In this document: positions 16,908 through 26,141 of the stretch, piece by piece
Layout: the number at the start of each line of letters is the position of its first letter
Numbering within the stretch: position 1 is the first letter of the stretch
Assembly: GCF_030687895.1 (NCBI RefSeq)
Contig: NZ_CP117452.1
Location: 2,435,501-2,499,500 of the forward strand
Direction of reading: 5' to 3'
Source: Pseudomonas sp. FP198
GTDB lineage: Bacteria; Pseudomonadota; Gammaproteobacteria; Pseudomonadales; Pseudomonadaceae
Length of the DNA: 64,000 bases
Notes under the pieces: generated by a model
The model's database searches: none
What the model saw: only the letters and a program-made list of their open reading frames with translations
What the model was told of the DNA's origin: nothing
Program-made: the position numbers and the translations under genes

Positions 16908-19034
16908 TTGAATCGTTCCACCCCCCTCGCTTACCGCAATGCCCTCGTCAAATGTGTTTTACCCGCGCTGTCCTGCTGTTTCATGGCAAGCCCCTTGAAG
17001 GCCCAGGACACCCTTGAACTGCCCACCACGGATGTGCAAGGCAGTCGGATCATTCAGGACGAAGGCTACACGGCGACGCAAGCCAGCACGGCGAGCAAGA
17101 GCGATGTACCGATCAAGGAAGAGGCGCAGTCGATCAACGTGGTGACCCAGCAGACCCTGGCGGACTACCAGGTGCGCTCCCTGGACGACGCGATGAAGTT
17201 CGTCAGCGGTGTCAGCCAGGGCAACACCTTGGGCAACTCGCGGGACTCGCTGGTCAAGCGCGGTTTTGGCACCAACGATGACGGTTCGATCCTGCGCGAT
17301 GGTGTGCGTTCGAACCTGGGCCACAACTTCAGCGCCACCACTGAGCGAGTCGAAGTGCTCAAGGGCCCGGCCTCAATGCTGTACGGCGCGCTGGAACCGG
17401 GTGGCCTGATCAACGTCATCAGCAAGAAGCCCGAATACACCCAGAGCACCACGCTGAGCGGCTCCGCCTACAGCGAGGGCGGCGGCACCATGGCCCTGGA
17501 CACCACCGGGCCGTTGGGCGACACCGGGTTGGCCTATCGCCTGATCGCCGAACGCGGCCATGAGGATTACTGGCGCAACTACGGCGTCAATGAGAGCACG
17601 CTGGTGGCGCCATCGCTGGCCTGGACCGGTGAGCGTGCTTCGTTGAACCTGAGCTACGAGTACAACGAATATTCCAACCCGTTTGACCGTGGCACGGTGT
17701 TCAAGAATGGGCATCCGGCCGACATCGACTATGACAAGCGCCTGGACGAGCCTTGGGCCAAGAGCGTCGGGATCCGTGAGACGGCCACCGCGCGGTTCGA
17801 GTACGAGCTGAGCGAAGCGTGGAAAACCCGGGTGACCTACGGCTGGAACAATGACCGCTACAGTCTTGCGATTGCCCAGCCCAACTCGCTGGTCGGCAAT
17901 ACTCTGCGGCGAGCCGCCAACGGCGCCCACTACGACGATGAAACCCGTTACGCCAGTTGGGATTTCATCGGCAAGCAGGAGCTGTTCGGCCAGCGCCATG
18001 ACCTGTTGATCGGTGCCGATAACCAGGTGTCTGACCAGTACCGTGGCAAGACCTACCGCGGGCCAGTGCGGGGCGGCTTCGATATCACGGCGCCGGTGTA
18101 CGGAGGTTTGGCGCAGCCCAGCGTCATCAACCCCGCCCAGAGCAACCTGAGTAACCAACTGACGTCCAGCTCGGTGTACCTGAAGGACAACTGGCACCTG
18201 GACGACCGCTGGATCCTGGTCTTTGGCGGGCGCTACCAGCACTACGATCAATATAGCGATCAGGGGCTGGGCAGCCGTTATGTGGTGAATCGCGATGACA
18301 ACGGCGACGCCTTCGTGCCATTCCTCGGCCTGGTTTACAAAGCCACCGACAGCCTGTCGCTGTATGGCAACTACAGCCGCTCCTTCAAGCCGAACGACGA
18401 CGTTGACGACGCCGGCAATACCTTCGATCCGGAAGAGGGCCGCAGCTATGAAATCGGCGCAAAGTACGATCCGCTCCCGGGCTTGAATATCAACCTTGCG
18501 CTGTTCGACATCGTGAAGAAAAACGTCGTGACGTCCTCCACGGTCAATGGCGTGACGCTGGCGGAAGCCGCCGGCAAGGTAGGTTCCCAGGGTCTGGAAC
18601 TCGACATCACGGGCCGCCTCGCCGACCGCTGGGACCTGATCGGGACTTACGCCTACACCCATACGGAAATCCTCGACGATCCGGAGGACGAAGGTCACCG
18701 TCTGGCCGATGCTCCCAAGCACACCGCCAGCCTGTACCTGAGCCACCATCTGAACGTGCCGGCCGAATTCGGCGCCTGGCACGCCGGGGCCGGAGCGCGG
18801 TATGTCGGCGAACGCGCCGCCAACAACGCCAACGATTTCTGGCTCAGCAGCTACACCGTCGCCGACGCGTTCCTGCGCTGGGAGTCGCCGGTGTTCGGGC
18901 AAAAGACCTCGTTGCAATTGAACGTCGACAACCTGTTCGACAAGCAGTACTACCCGTCGTCCACCGGAAGCCAGTTGCAGGTCAACGTCGGCGAGCCGCG
19001 TACTGCCAAGTTGAGCGCCAGCGTGACGTTCTGA
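16908..19034 (+). CDS. TonB-dependent siderophore receptor
   Basis: A 708-residue outer-membrane receptor. After a signal peptide (LPALSCCFMASPLKAQ) comes a plug domain with VEVLKGPASMLYGALEPGGLINVISKKP and then a 22-strand barrel ending in the C-terminal Phe of VTF. There is no N-terminal signalling extension, so it does not drive an ECF sigma factor. Length and plug motif fit the ferrisiderophore class. No in-frame ATG precedes the signal peptide, so I take TTG at 16908. A six-codon frame ATG...TGA at 16893-16910 overlaps this start. A Fur box lies upstream and a terminator downstream. Confidence 0.85.
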   Translation: MNRSTPLAYRNALVKCVLPALSCCFMASPLKAQDTLELPTTDVQGSRIIQDEGYTATQASTASKSDVPIKEEAQSINVVTQQTLADYQVRSLDDAMKFVSGVSQGNTLGNSRDSLVKRGFGTNDDGSILRDGVRSNLGHNFSATTERVEVLKGPASMLYGALEPGGLINVISKKPEYTQSTTLSGSAYSEGGGTMALDTTGPLGDTGLAYRLIAERGHEDYWRNYGVNESTLVAPSLAWTGERASLNLSYEYNEYSNPFDRGTVFKNGHPADIDYDKRLDEPWAKSVGIRETATARFEYELSEAWKTRVTYGWNNDRYSLAIAQPNSLVGNTLRRAANGAHYDDETRYASWDFIGKQELFGQRHDLLIGADNQVSDQYRGKTYRGPVRGGFDITAPVYGGLAQPSVINPAQSNLSNQLTSSSVYLKDNWHLDDRWILVFGGRYQHYDQYSDQGLGSRYVVNRDDNGDAFVPFLGLVYKATDSLSLYGNYSRSFKPNDDVDDAGNTFDPEEGRSYEIGAKYDPLPGLNINLALFDIVKKNVVTSSTVNGVTLAEAAGKVGSQGLELDITGRLADRWDLIGTYAYTHTEILDDPEDEGHRLADAPKHTASLYLSHHLNVPAEFGAWHAGAGARYVGERAANNANDFWLSSYTVADAFLRWESPVFGQKTSLQLNVDNLFDKQYYPSSTGSQLQVNVGEPRTAKLSASVTF

Positions 19035-19051
19035 TCGCAGTGCTTGAATAA

Positions 19052-19088
19052 AAATGCCCGGGCATCAAATGTCCGGGCATTTTTTTTC
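19052..19088 (+). terminator. Rho-independent terminator of the TonB receptor gene
   Basis: A 13-bp stem (AATGCCCGGGCAT with ATGTCCGGGCATT, one G-U pair), short loop, and a run of eight T. Confidence 0.9.
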
Positions 19089-19099
19089 AGCTTCAATCC

Positions 19100-19178
19100 G
19101 CCTTCGCGAGCAGGCTCGCTCCCACATAGGCTGCGGGTGTTCCAGACCCTGTGGGAGCGAGCCTGCTCGCGAAGGCGA
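19100..19178. repeat. Two REP units in outward orientation
   Basis: CCTTCGCGAGCAGGCTCGC at the left and GCGAGCCTGCTCGCGAAGG at the right, the reverse of the usual REPIN arm order. It sits between the convergent TonB receptor and monooxygenase genes. Confidence 0.85.
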
Positions 19179-19187
19179 TGTAACGGA

Positions 19188-20231
19188 TCAGCGAAACGCC
19201 GGCACCACCTGCCGGATGAACAACTCCAGGGATTTTTTCTTCTCGGCATGCGGCAAGCTGTTGTCGCACCAGAAGCTGAACTCGTCCACGCCCAGTTCCT
19301 GGTAATACTTTATCCGCTCGATGATTTCCTGCGGGGTGCCGATCATGGTGTTCTTGCGGATGTTCTCCAGCTGGAACTCCGGGCGCTCGGCGAATTTTTC
19401 TTCCGGGCTCGGCGCCAGGAAGCCGTTGACCGGCACCTGCTTGTTGCCGAACCAGGCGTCGAAGGTGCGATAGAACTTCGAGATTGCCTGGGCACCGATC
19501 TTCCAGCCCTCGGGATCGTCCTCGGCGTGCACATGGGTGTGGCGCAGCACCATCAATTGCGGACGCGGCACGTCGGGATTGTTGTCCAGGGCGGCCTGGA
19601 ATTTGTTCTTCAGGTCGAGGACTTCTTCATCGCCTTTCATCAAAGGCGTGACCATCACGTTGCAGCCATTGGCGACCGCGAAGTTGTGCGAGTCAGGATC
19701 GCGGGCGGCGATCCACATCGGCGGATGAGGCTTGCGGATGGGCTTGGGCACGCAGGTGGAAGTGGGGAATTTCCAGATCTCGCCGTCATGGGCGTAGTCG
19801 CCTTGCCACAGGGCGCGCACCACCGGGACCATTTCGCGCAATGCCTGGCCGCCGGAAGAGGCTGGCATGCCACCGGCCATGCGATCGAATTCCACCTGAT
19901 AGGCGCCCCGGGCCAGCCCGACTTCCATGCGGCCATTGCTGATAACGTCGAGCAACGCGCATTCGCCAGCCACCCGTAGCGGGTGCCAGAACGGCGCGAT
20001 GATGGTGCCGGCGCCGAGGTGAATGGTCGTGGTCTTGCCGGCCAGGTACGCCAGTAGCGGCATCGGGCTTGGCGAAATGGTGTATTCCATGGCGTGGTGT
20101 TCGCCGATCCACACGGTGCTGAAACCGCCGGCTTCGGCCATCAGCGTCAGCTCGCTGAGGTCTTCGAACAACTGGCGATGGCTGACGCTTTCGTCCCAGC
20201 GCTCCATGTGTACGAACAGGGAAAATTTCAT
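19188..20231 (-). CDS. Luciferase-like flavin-dependent monooxygenase
   Basis: A 347-residue protein of the bacterial luciferase (LLM) superfamily: MKFSLFVHMERWDE, GFSTVWIGEHHAMEYTISPSP, HLGAGTIIAPFWHPLRVAGE, and DVISNGRMEVGLARGAYQVEFDR are the barrel and flavin-site segments. These enzymes use reduced FMN from a partner reductase, which is encoded next to it. It is the last gene of a leftward operon with an ABC importer. In the trigonelline (TgnA) and pyridine (PyrA) pathways this class opens the N-heterocyclic ring. I infer a similar step here; the substrate is not known. Confidence 0.88.
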   Translation of the reverse strand: MKFSLFVHMERWDESVSHRQLFEDLSELTLMAEAGGFSTVWIGEHHAMEYTISPSPMPLLAYLAGKTTTIHLGAGTIIAPFWHPLRVAGECALLDVISNGRMEVGLARGAYQVEFDRMAGGMPASSGGQALREMVPVVRALWQGDYAHDGEIWKFPTSTCVPKPIRKPHPPMWIAARDPDSHNFAVANGCNVMVTPLMKGDEEVLDLKNKFQAALDNNPDVPRPQLMVLRHTHVHAEDDPEGWKIGAQAISKFYRTFDAWFGNKQVPVNGFLAPSPEEKFAERPEFQLENIRKNTMIGTPQEIIERIKYYQELGVDEFSFWCDNSLPHAEKKKSLELFIRQVVPAFR

Positions 20232-20261
20232 GGCGCTTTCTCTTTATTGTTGACGATCGGT

Positions 20262-20747
20262 TCAGGCGAGGACGGGCAGGGTGCCCATCTTGCCGTGGCA
20301 ATAAACCAGCGGCCCCGGTGTGTGTTGCGGCACGATCAGGTTCTTCACGGCGCCGACCATGATGGCGTGATCGCCACCCTCGTATTCGCGCCACAGTTCG
20401 CATTCGATGATGGCGGTGGCGTTGCCCAACAACGGATTGCCCAACTCGCTCAAGGTCCATTCGATGCCCTGGGCCTTGTCCTTGCCTTTGCGGGCGAACG
20501 CGTAGGCTTCGTTCTGCTGGCCGCCGGAAAGCACGTGGATGGCGAAGCGTTTGTTCCTGATCAGCACCGGATAGGAATCGGAGCTGTAGTTGGGGCAGAA
20601 CAGCACCAGGGCCGGGTCCATCGACAATGAACTGAAGGCGCTGGCGGTCAGCCCGACGATTTGCCCGTCATCGTCCAGCGTGGTGATCACCGTCACGCCG
20701 GACGGGAACGAGCCCATGACTTGTTTGTAGAGGTTGGCATCGATCAT
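20262..20747 (-). CDS. Flavin reductase, partner of the monooxygenase (copy 1)
   Basis: A 161-residue flavin reductase (FMN-binding split barrel): FPSGVTVITTLDDDGQIVGLTASAFSSLSMDPALVLFC is the family signature, followed by FAIHVLSGGQ and GGDHAIMVGAV. It would supply reduced FMN from NAD(P)H. It lies between the ABC ATPase and the monooxygenase, 30 bp from the latter. A second reductase of identical length and roughly 70% identity is at 28276-28761. Confidence 0.9.
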   Translation of the reverse strand: MIDANLYKQVMGSFPSGVTVITTLDDDGQIVGLTASAFSSLSMDPALVLFCPNYSSDSYPVLIRNKRFAIHVLSGGQQNEAYAFARKGKDKAQGIEWTLSELGNPLLGNATAIIECELWREYEGGDHAIMVGAVKNLIVPQHTPGPLVYCHGKMGTLPVLA

Positions 20748-20787
20748 TTCGCAGTCCTCGCTCGCAGGCGGTTATGACGCAGTGTTC

Positions 20788-21939
20788 TCAGTGGGCGCCG
20801 GCGGCCTTGTTCAGGTCACTCTCGGCCCATTGGGTGTAGACGCAGGCATCGGCGGCGGCCCAGCGCACCCGCACCGGGTCGCCAGCCTTCAGCGGCATGC
20901 CGGCGGCGGACAACGCCTTGACGGTCATGGCCGTGCCACCGGACGTCACTACGCTGCAGGTCTGGCTTTCGCCAAGAAAGAGCACCTCCACGACCTTGGC
21001 CGAGACTTCGTTCCAGCCGGCCGGCAGGGTGTCTTGGGTCGCCTGCTCGACACTCAGGGCCAGAGCCTTTTCCGGGCGGACCATCAGCAGCACGTCCTGG
21101 TCGGTTTGCAGGCCGGTGGTCAGGCGGATCGACAGCGACTGGCCTTCGAAGGACGCCGCGGCATTGCCCTGGGCCTTGAGCTTGAGGAAGTTGGAGTTGC
21201 CCAGGAACGAGGCGACAAAGGCATTCGGTGGATTCTGGTAGAGGTCGTAGCCGCTGCCCAGGCCGACGATCTTGCCGTGGCTGAAGATCGCGATGCGCTG
21301 GGACAGGCGCATGGCTTCTTCCTGGTCGTGGGTGACGTAGACAATGGTGATGCCCAGCCGGCGGTGCAACTGGCGCAGTTCATCCTGCAAGTCTTCGCGC
21401 AGCTTCTTGTCCAACGCGCCGAGGGGTTCGTCCATCAGCAGGATGCGCGGTTCATAAACCAGCGCCCGGGCAATCGCCACGCGCTGCTGCTGGCCACCGG
21501 ACAGTTGCGAAGGGCGCCGATGGGCGAACTCTTCCAGTTGCACCAGCTTGAGCATGGCATCGACCCGGCGCTCGCGCTCGGCGCTGGCCAGTTTGCGGAT
21601 TGCCAGCGGGAAGGCGATGTTGTCGCGCACCGACAGATGCGGAAACAACGAATAGCGCTGGAACACCATGCCGATGTCGCGCTTGTGCGGCGGCACGTTG
21701 ACCAGGGATTTGCCGTCCACCAGGATCTCGCCGCTGCTGGGGGTTTCGAAGCCGGCCAGCATCGACAGGGTGGTGCTCTTGCCCGAGCCGCTGGAGCCGA
21801 GGAAGGTCAGGAATTCACCGTCCTGGATCTCCAGGGATATATCGTCCACGGCGGCAAAGTCGCCGTAGTGCTTGTTCAGGTTGCGCAGGCTGACCAGGGT
21901 CTTGTCGTTCCGCTGTGCGGGGTCTTTGACGGCACTCAT
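20788..21939 (-). CDS. ABC transporter ATPase, PotA-like
   Basis: A 383-residue ATPase: Walker A GSSGSGKS at 48-55, Q-loop VFQRYSLFPHL, signature LSGGQQQR, Walker B RILLMDEPLGALD and switch VTHDQ. A C-terminal TOBE-type regulatory domain follows. It groups with importers of polyamines, quaternary amines and similar cations. It is cotranscribed with two permeases and a binding protein. AGGAG precedes ATG 21939. Confidence 0.92.
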   Translation of the reverse strand: MSAVKDPAQRNDKTLVSLRNLNKHYGDFAAVDDISLEIQDGEFLTFLGSSGSGKSTTLSMLAGFETPSSGEILVDGKSLVNVPPHKRDIGMVFQRYSLFPHLSVRDNIAFPLAIRKLASAERERRVDAMLKLVQLEEFAHRRPSQLSGGQQQRVAIARALVYEPRILLMDEPLGALDKKLREDLQDELRQLHRRLGITIVYVTHDQEEAMRLSQRIAIFSHGKIVGLGSGYDLYQNPPNAFVASFLGNSNFLKLKAQGNAAASFEGQSLSIRLTTGLQTDQDVLLMVRPEKALALSVEQATQDTLPAGWNEVSAKVVEVLFLGESQTCSVVTSGGTAMTVKALSAAGMPLKAGDPVRVRWAAADACVYTQWAESDLNKAAGAH

Positions 21940-21956
21940 CGTATTCTCCTAGGCGC

Positions 21957-22766
21957 TCAGGCGCTGATTTCGTTGCGCCGGCGCAGGGCGGCGGCGATCA
22001 CCATGACCAGCACCGAGAGGCCGATCAGCAGCGTCGAAGCGACGGCGATCACAGGCGTCAGGTCCTGGCGCAAAGTGGTCCACATTTTTACCGGCAAGGT
22101 CTGCAGGGTCGGGCTGGCCATCATCACGCTCAGCACCACCTCGTCCCACGACACCAGGAATGCGAACAACGCGCCGGCGACCATGCCCGGGCGAATGGCC
22201 GGGAACGTCACCTTGAACACCGCTTGCAGACGCGAGGCGCCGCAGATCACCGCCGCGTCCTCGATGGATTGGTCAAACAGCTTGAGCGAGTTGATGATCG
22301 AGATGATGGTGAACGGCAGCGCGACGATCACATGGCTGACCACGAAGGCAAACATCGTCCCGGTGTAGCCGAGTTTCAGGAACAGCGCGTAGACCGCCAC
22401 GGCGATGATCACCAGCGGCACGATCATCGGCAGGGTGAACAGGCCGTAGAGCATTTCCCGGCCGGGGAAGCGCCCGCGCACCAGCGCGAACGCGGTCGGC
22501 AGGCCCAGGGCCACGGCGCAGACGGTGGTCAGCACCGCGACCTTGAGGCTGGTCAGCGCGGCGCTCATCCAGTCCGGGTTGGAGAAGAACTGGCCGTACC
22601 ATTTGAAGGTCCAGCCTGGCGGCGGAAACACCAGCCACTGCGACGAGCCGAACGACAGCAGCACGATGAATACGATCGGCAGCAGCAGGAACAAGGCGAT
22701 CACACCGGTGGTGAAGTACAGGCCGAACCGCATGCGTCGGCTCATGGCATTGGGAGTCAGGAGCAT
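21957..22766 (-). CDS. ABC transporter permease, PotC-like
   Basis: A 269-residue permease with six helices. The EAA loop is SIEDAAVICGASRLQAVFKVTFPAIRPG. It resembles PotC-type inner-membrane subunits. It starts 6 bp after the PotB-like gene stops, so coexpression is tight. Confidence 0.9.
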   Translation of the reverse strand: MLLTPNAMSRRMRFGLYFTTGVIALFLLLPIVFIVLLSFGSSQWLVFPPPGWTFKWYGQFFSNPDWMSAALTSLKVAVLTTVCAVALGLPTAFALVRGRFPGREMLYGLFTLPMIVPLVIIAVAVYALFLKLGYTGTMFAFVVSHVIVALPFTIISIINSLKLFDQSIEDAAVICGASRLQAVFKVTFPAIRPGMVAGALFAFLVSWDEVVLSVMMASPTLQTLPVKMWTTLRQDLTPVIAVASTLLIGLSVLVMVIAAALRRRNEISA

Positions 22767-22772
22767 GGCGGC

Positions 22773-23708
22773 TTACCTCGCGTTGCTGGCGCCCACCGGG
22801 GATTCCGGCTGGAGCCTCAGGTAGAAGTAGAACAACACCAGCGTGATCGCCACCAACAAGGCAGCACCGGCACTGGCCAGGCCCCAATTGAGGAATGACT
22901 GCACCTGCTGGATGATGAATTCCGGCAGCATCATGTTCTGCGCGCCGCCCAGCAATGCCGGGGTCACGTAGTAACCGAGGGACATGACGAAGACCATCAG
23001 CCCACCCGAGAACAGCCCCGGCCGGCACAGCGGCAGGAACACCCGGAAGAAATTGGTCCAGGGGCTGGCGCCGCAAATCGAACCGGCCTGCAGGATCATC
23101 GGGTCGATGGCCTGCATGGTCGCCTGCAACGGCAGGACGATGAACGGGATCATGATGTAGCTCATGCCGATCACCACGCCGGTGAGGTTGTGCACCATCT
23201 CCAGCGGCTGGTCGATGATGCCCAGGGCCATCAACGCTTTGTTCACCACGCCCGAGGCCTGCAACAGCACCAGCCAGGAGTAGGTGCGGGCCAGCAGGCT
23301 GGTCCACATCGACAGCAGGACGATGTTCAGCATCCAGCGGCCCCAGCCGCGGGGCACCAGGGTAATGGCCCAGGCCAGCGGGAAGCCCAGCAGCAGGCTG
23401 AACAACGTCACCAGCCCGGCCACCGAAAAGGTGTTGAACAGCACCCGGGCGTAAGCCGAGTTCGCGAACAGCTGCTCGTAGTTGCCCAGGCCCGGCACGG
23501 GTTCCAGCACGCCGCGCAGCAGCAGGCCGATCAGTGGCGCCAGGAAGAACAGGCCGAGGAACAGCAGCGCAGGAATCAGGTTGCCGGCGCCGCGCCAGCG
23601 TTGCATCAACGACGGCGTCTGCTTGCGCGCCACGGCCGAACCGGCAGCGCCGACGGCGCTCCCGGTGCGAGGGGTTGCCGCTGCCGCCATTTTCATTTGA
23701 CCAGCCAT
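22773..23708 (-). CDS. ABC transporter permease, PotB-like
   Basis: A 311-residue permease with a cytoplasmic N-terminal extension of about 40 residues and six helices. The EAA-like loop is PMILQAGSICGASPWTNFFRVFLPLCRPG. It overlaps the binding-protein gene. The ATG at 23708 gives 16 bp overlap; ATG 23696 forms an ATGA junction with the upstream stop and is equally likely. Confidence 0.9.
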   Translation of the reverse strand: MAGQMKMAAAATPRTGSAVGAAGSAVARKQTPSLMQRWRGAGNLIPALLFLGLFFLAPLIGLLLRGVLEPVPGLGNYEQLFANSAYARVLFNTFSVAGLVTLFSLLLGFPLAWAITLVPRGWGRWMLNIVLLSMWTSLLARTYSWLVLLQASGVVNKALMALGIIDQPLEMVHNLTGVVIGMSYIMIPFIVLPLQATMQAIDPMILQAGSICGASPWTNFFRVFLPLCRPGLFSGGLMVFVMSLGYYVTPALLGGAQNMMLPEFIIQQVQSFLNWGLASAGAALLVAITLVLFYFYLRLQPESPVGASNAR

Positions 23709-24718
23709 TCATTCCACCGTGTCGCGATGTCCTGACCGTTCTTGGCCCAGTACGCAAAATCCAGCGTGATCTGATCCTTGGCGTAGGCGGTCGGCAGGTT
23801 GGGGGCGAGCACCGAATCCAGGCGTGCGATGCTGTCAACGTTGACGGGGGCGTAGGCGGTCAGGTTGGAGAAATCGGCCTGGCCCTTGGCGCTGCTGGCG
23901 TTAGCCAGGAATTTCATGGCAGCGGCCTTGTTTTTCGAGCCCTTTGGAATGACCAGGATGTCGGCCATGACCAGGTTCTGCTTCCAGCTCACGCCGACCG
24001 GAGCGCCGTCTTGTTGCAGGGCATAGATACGGCCGTTCCAGAATTGGCCGATGCTGGCTTCGCCGGACGCGAGCAGTTGCTGGGACTGGGCGCCGCCGCC
24101 CCACCAGACGATGTCTTTCTTGATGGTGTCGAGTTTCTTGAAGGCGCGGTCCAGGTCCAGCGGATAGAGCTTGTCCTGCGTCACGCCATCGGCCAGCAGG
24201 GCCAGTTCCAGCACGCCAGGGCTTGGCCATTTGTACAGGGCGCGTTTGCCGGGGTAGGTCTTGGTGTCGAACAGCGCGGACCAATCCGTTGGCTTGCCCG
24301 AACCGAGCTTGCCTTCGTTGTAGCCGAGCACGAAGGAGAAATAGAAGGAGCCGACACCGTGGTCGGAGACGAAGCGCGGGTCGATCTTGTCGCGTTGGAT
24401 GACCGAGAAATCGAGAGGTTCGAGCAGGCCTTCGGCGGCGGCGCGCAGGGCGAAGTCGGCCTCGACATCGACCACGTCCCACTGCACGTTGCCGCTTTCG
24501 ACCATGGCCTTGAGCTTGCCATAGTCGGTCGGGCCGTCCTGGACCACGGTGATGCCGCTGGCCTTGCTGAACGGATCGGCCCAGGCCTGTTTCTGCGCGT
24601 CCTGGGTGCTGCCGCCCCAACTGACGAAGTTGACGCTTTCAGCGGCCATCGTCGCCTGGCTGGTGACACTCAGCAGGCCGGCAAAAAGAATTGCGGCTGC
24701 ACTTTTCTTCAACACCAT
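23693..24718 (-). CDS. ABC transporter periplasmic binding protein, PotD-like
   Basis: A 341-residue extracellular binding protein. Signal peptide AAAILFAGLLSVTSQATMAAE, then VNFVSWGGSTQDAQKQAWADPF, the entry of the spermidine/putrescine-type binding family, and YPGKRALYKWPSPGVLELALLADG. It is the first gene of the leftward operon SBP-permease-permease-ATPase-reductase-monooxygenase. ATG 24718 is preceded by GAGGG. A half-conserved copy of the regulon palindrome lies at 24849-24863. Its ligand should be the catabolic substrate, possibly a cationic N-heterocycle. Confidence 0.88.
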   Translation of the reverse strand: MVLKKSAAAILFAGLLSVTSQATMAAESVNFVSWGGSTQDAQKQAWADPFSKASGITVVQDGPTDYGKLKAMVESGNVQWDVVDVEADFALRAAAEGLLEPLDFSVIQRDKIDPRFVSDHGVGSFYFSFVLGYNEGKLGSGKPTDWSALFDTKTYPGKRALYKWPSPGVLELALLADGVTQDKLYPLDLDRAFKKLDTIKKDIVWWGGGAQSQQLLASGEASIGQFWNGRIYALQQDGAPVGVSWKQNLVMADILVIPKGSKNKAAAMKFLANASSAKGQADFSNLTAYAPVNVDSIARLDSVLAPNLPTAYAKDQITLDFAYWAKNGQDIATRWNEWLVK

Positions 24719-24848
24719 GTTCACGCCCTCATTGTTGTGTTTATTGAGTGGGCTTCTATTCGCCCACTTATCGGGAGCTTTGGGTCAAGCGGGTCTTGCA
24801 AGTGACCGCGCCAGGGTAGGCAGAAGCGTTCGGTCGATGGAATATCAT

Positions 24849-24863
24849 ATTATGGTATTCCAA
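24849..24863. promoter_or_regulatory. Candidate GntR-type operator, transporter/monooxygenase operon
   Basis: TATTATGGTATTCCA matches the palindromes at 26104 and 31750 except for one central base (TATTCC in place of TATACC). It lies about 130 bp before the binding-protein gene. Confidence 0.5.
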
Positions 24864-24949
24864 ACTTTCTGCAAGGGTTTTGCCGTACCGGCTATCTGCC
24901 TGGAGCGGATTTCGGTGATCTGTTGTGGGTAAATGTGTGCTGTCCCTGC

Positions 24950-26059
24950 CTACCCGGTAAAAGGAATGCTCTCCACCACCTCCAGGTCATACCCGGTCAG
25001 CCCCGCGTACTTGAGCGGTGGCCCCAGGTGCCGCAGCTTGCCAACGCCCAGGTCCTGGAGGATCTGCGCGCCAGTGCCTACTTCAGAATAGATGCGCGAT
25101 TGGGAGCGGCTGAACTGGCGGGGCGGCTGGGTGAGTTGCGGCACACGTTCGAGCAGCGCTTGGGATGACTCGTGATTGGCCAGCACCACCACCACGCCAC
25201 GACCTTCCTCGGCGACCCGTTGCAGCGCCGCCCACAGGGTCCAGTTGGAAGGCCCGTTGTACTCGGCACCGACCAGGTCCCGCAGTGGGTCGATCACATG
25301 CACGCGCACCAGCGTCGGCTCTTCCCGACGGATATCGCCCATGACCATCGCCATGTGCACGCCGCCTTCGATGCGATCTTCGAAGGTGAACAGGCGGAAG
25401 GTGCCATGCACCGTCGGCAAGTCCCGTTCACCGATGCGCACCACCGTGTGCTCGGTGCTCAGGCGGTAGTGGATCAGGTCGGCGATGGTGCCAATCCTGA
25501 TCCCGTGCTTGCGGGCGAAAATTTCCAGGTCCGGGCGGCGGGCCATGGTGCCGTCATCGTTCATGACTTCGACAATCACCGATGCCGGCGTGAAGCCTGC
25601 CAGGCGCGCCAGGTCGCAACCGGCTTCGGTATGCCCGGCGCGGGTCAATACGCCGCCTTCCTTGGCCCGCAGGGGGAAGATATGCCCCGGCTGGACAATG
25701 TCGACCGGCCCCGCGTCACGAGCAACAGCGGCAGCGACGGTGCGCGCCCGGTCAGCGGCGGAGATACCGGTGGTCACGCCCGTGGCGGCCTCGATGGACA
25801 CCGTGAACGCGGTGCTGAACACGCTGCCGTTGCTCGGCACCATCTGTTCGAGGCCCAGGCGTTGGCAGTGCTCATCGGTCAGGGTCAGGCAGATCAGCCC
25901 GCGTGCTTCGCGGGCCATGAAGCTGATCGCCTGGGCATTGCAACAATCGGCGGCGAGCAGCAAATCGCCTTCGTTTTCCCGATCTTCGTCATCCACCAGC
26001 AACACCATCTTGCCCAGGCGGTAGTCTTCGATGATTTCCTCAATGCTGTTAAAGGCCAT
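24950..26059 (-). CDS. ribBX: RibBX: 3,4-dihydroxy-2-butanone 4-phosphate synthase with degenerate GTP cyclohydrolase II domain
   Basis: A 369-residue protein. The first 200 residues are a complete DHBP synthase: LLVDDEDRENEGDLLLAA, GLICLTL, ISAADRARTV, GHIFPLRAKEGGVLTRAGHTEA. The rest has the GTP cyclohydrolase II fold but lacks the zinc-binding cysteine motif of active RibA; VHVIDPLRDLVGAEYNGPSNWTLW stands in that region. So it should make only the carbon-backbone precursor of riboflavin. An unlinked housekeeping copy is expected. Here it sits between two monooxygenase-related operons under the regulon palindrome, probably to raise flavin supply. ATG 26059 was chosen at the family start. 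Confidence 0.88.
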   Translation of the reverse strand: MAFNSIEEIIEDYRLGKMVLLVDDEDRENEGDLLLAADCCNAQAISFMAREARGLICLTLTDEHCQRLGLEQMVPSNGSVFSTAFTVSIEAATGVTTGISAADRARTVAAAVARDAGPVDIVQPGHIFPLRAKEGGVLTRAGHTEAGCDLARLAGFTPASVIVEVMNDDGTMARRPDLEIFARKHGIRIGTIADLIHYRLSTEHTVVRIGERDLPTVHGTFRLFTFEDRIEGGVHMAMVMGDIRREEPTLVRVHVIDPLRDLVGAEYNGPSNWTLWAALQRVAEEGRGVVVVLANHESSQALLERVPQLTQPPRQFSRSQSRIYSEVGTGAQILQDLGVGKLRHLGPPLKYAGLTGYDLEVVESIPFTG

Positions 26060-26103
26060 GGCGGGCTCTCTTTGTTTTGAAGGGTGCAGGATGGAAACGG
26101 CTT

Positions 26104-26120
26104 GTGGTATACCATAATAC
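26104..26120. promoter_or_regulatory. Candidate GntR-type operator between ribBX and the DUF1330 gene
   Basis: GTGGTATACCATAATAC contains the 10-bp palindrome TGGTATACCA and shares ATACCATAATAC with the site at 31750-31771. It is 45 bp from the ribBX start and 22 bp from the DUF1330 start, so it can control both directions. Confidence 0.65.
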
Positions 26121-26141
26121 AAAACAAACACAGAGGTCACT

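Noticed and set aside
24950..25500. Active GTP cyclohydrolase II (ribA) in the C-terminal half of RibBX
   Set aside because: The zinc-binding cysteines needed for activity are missing.
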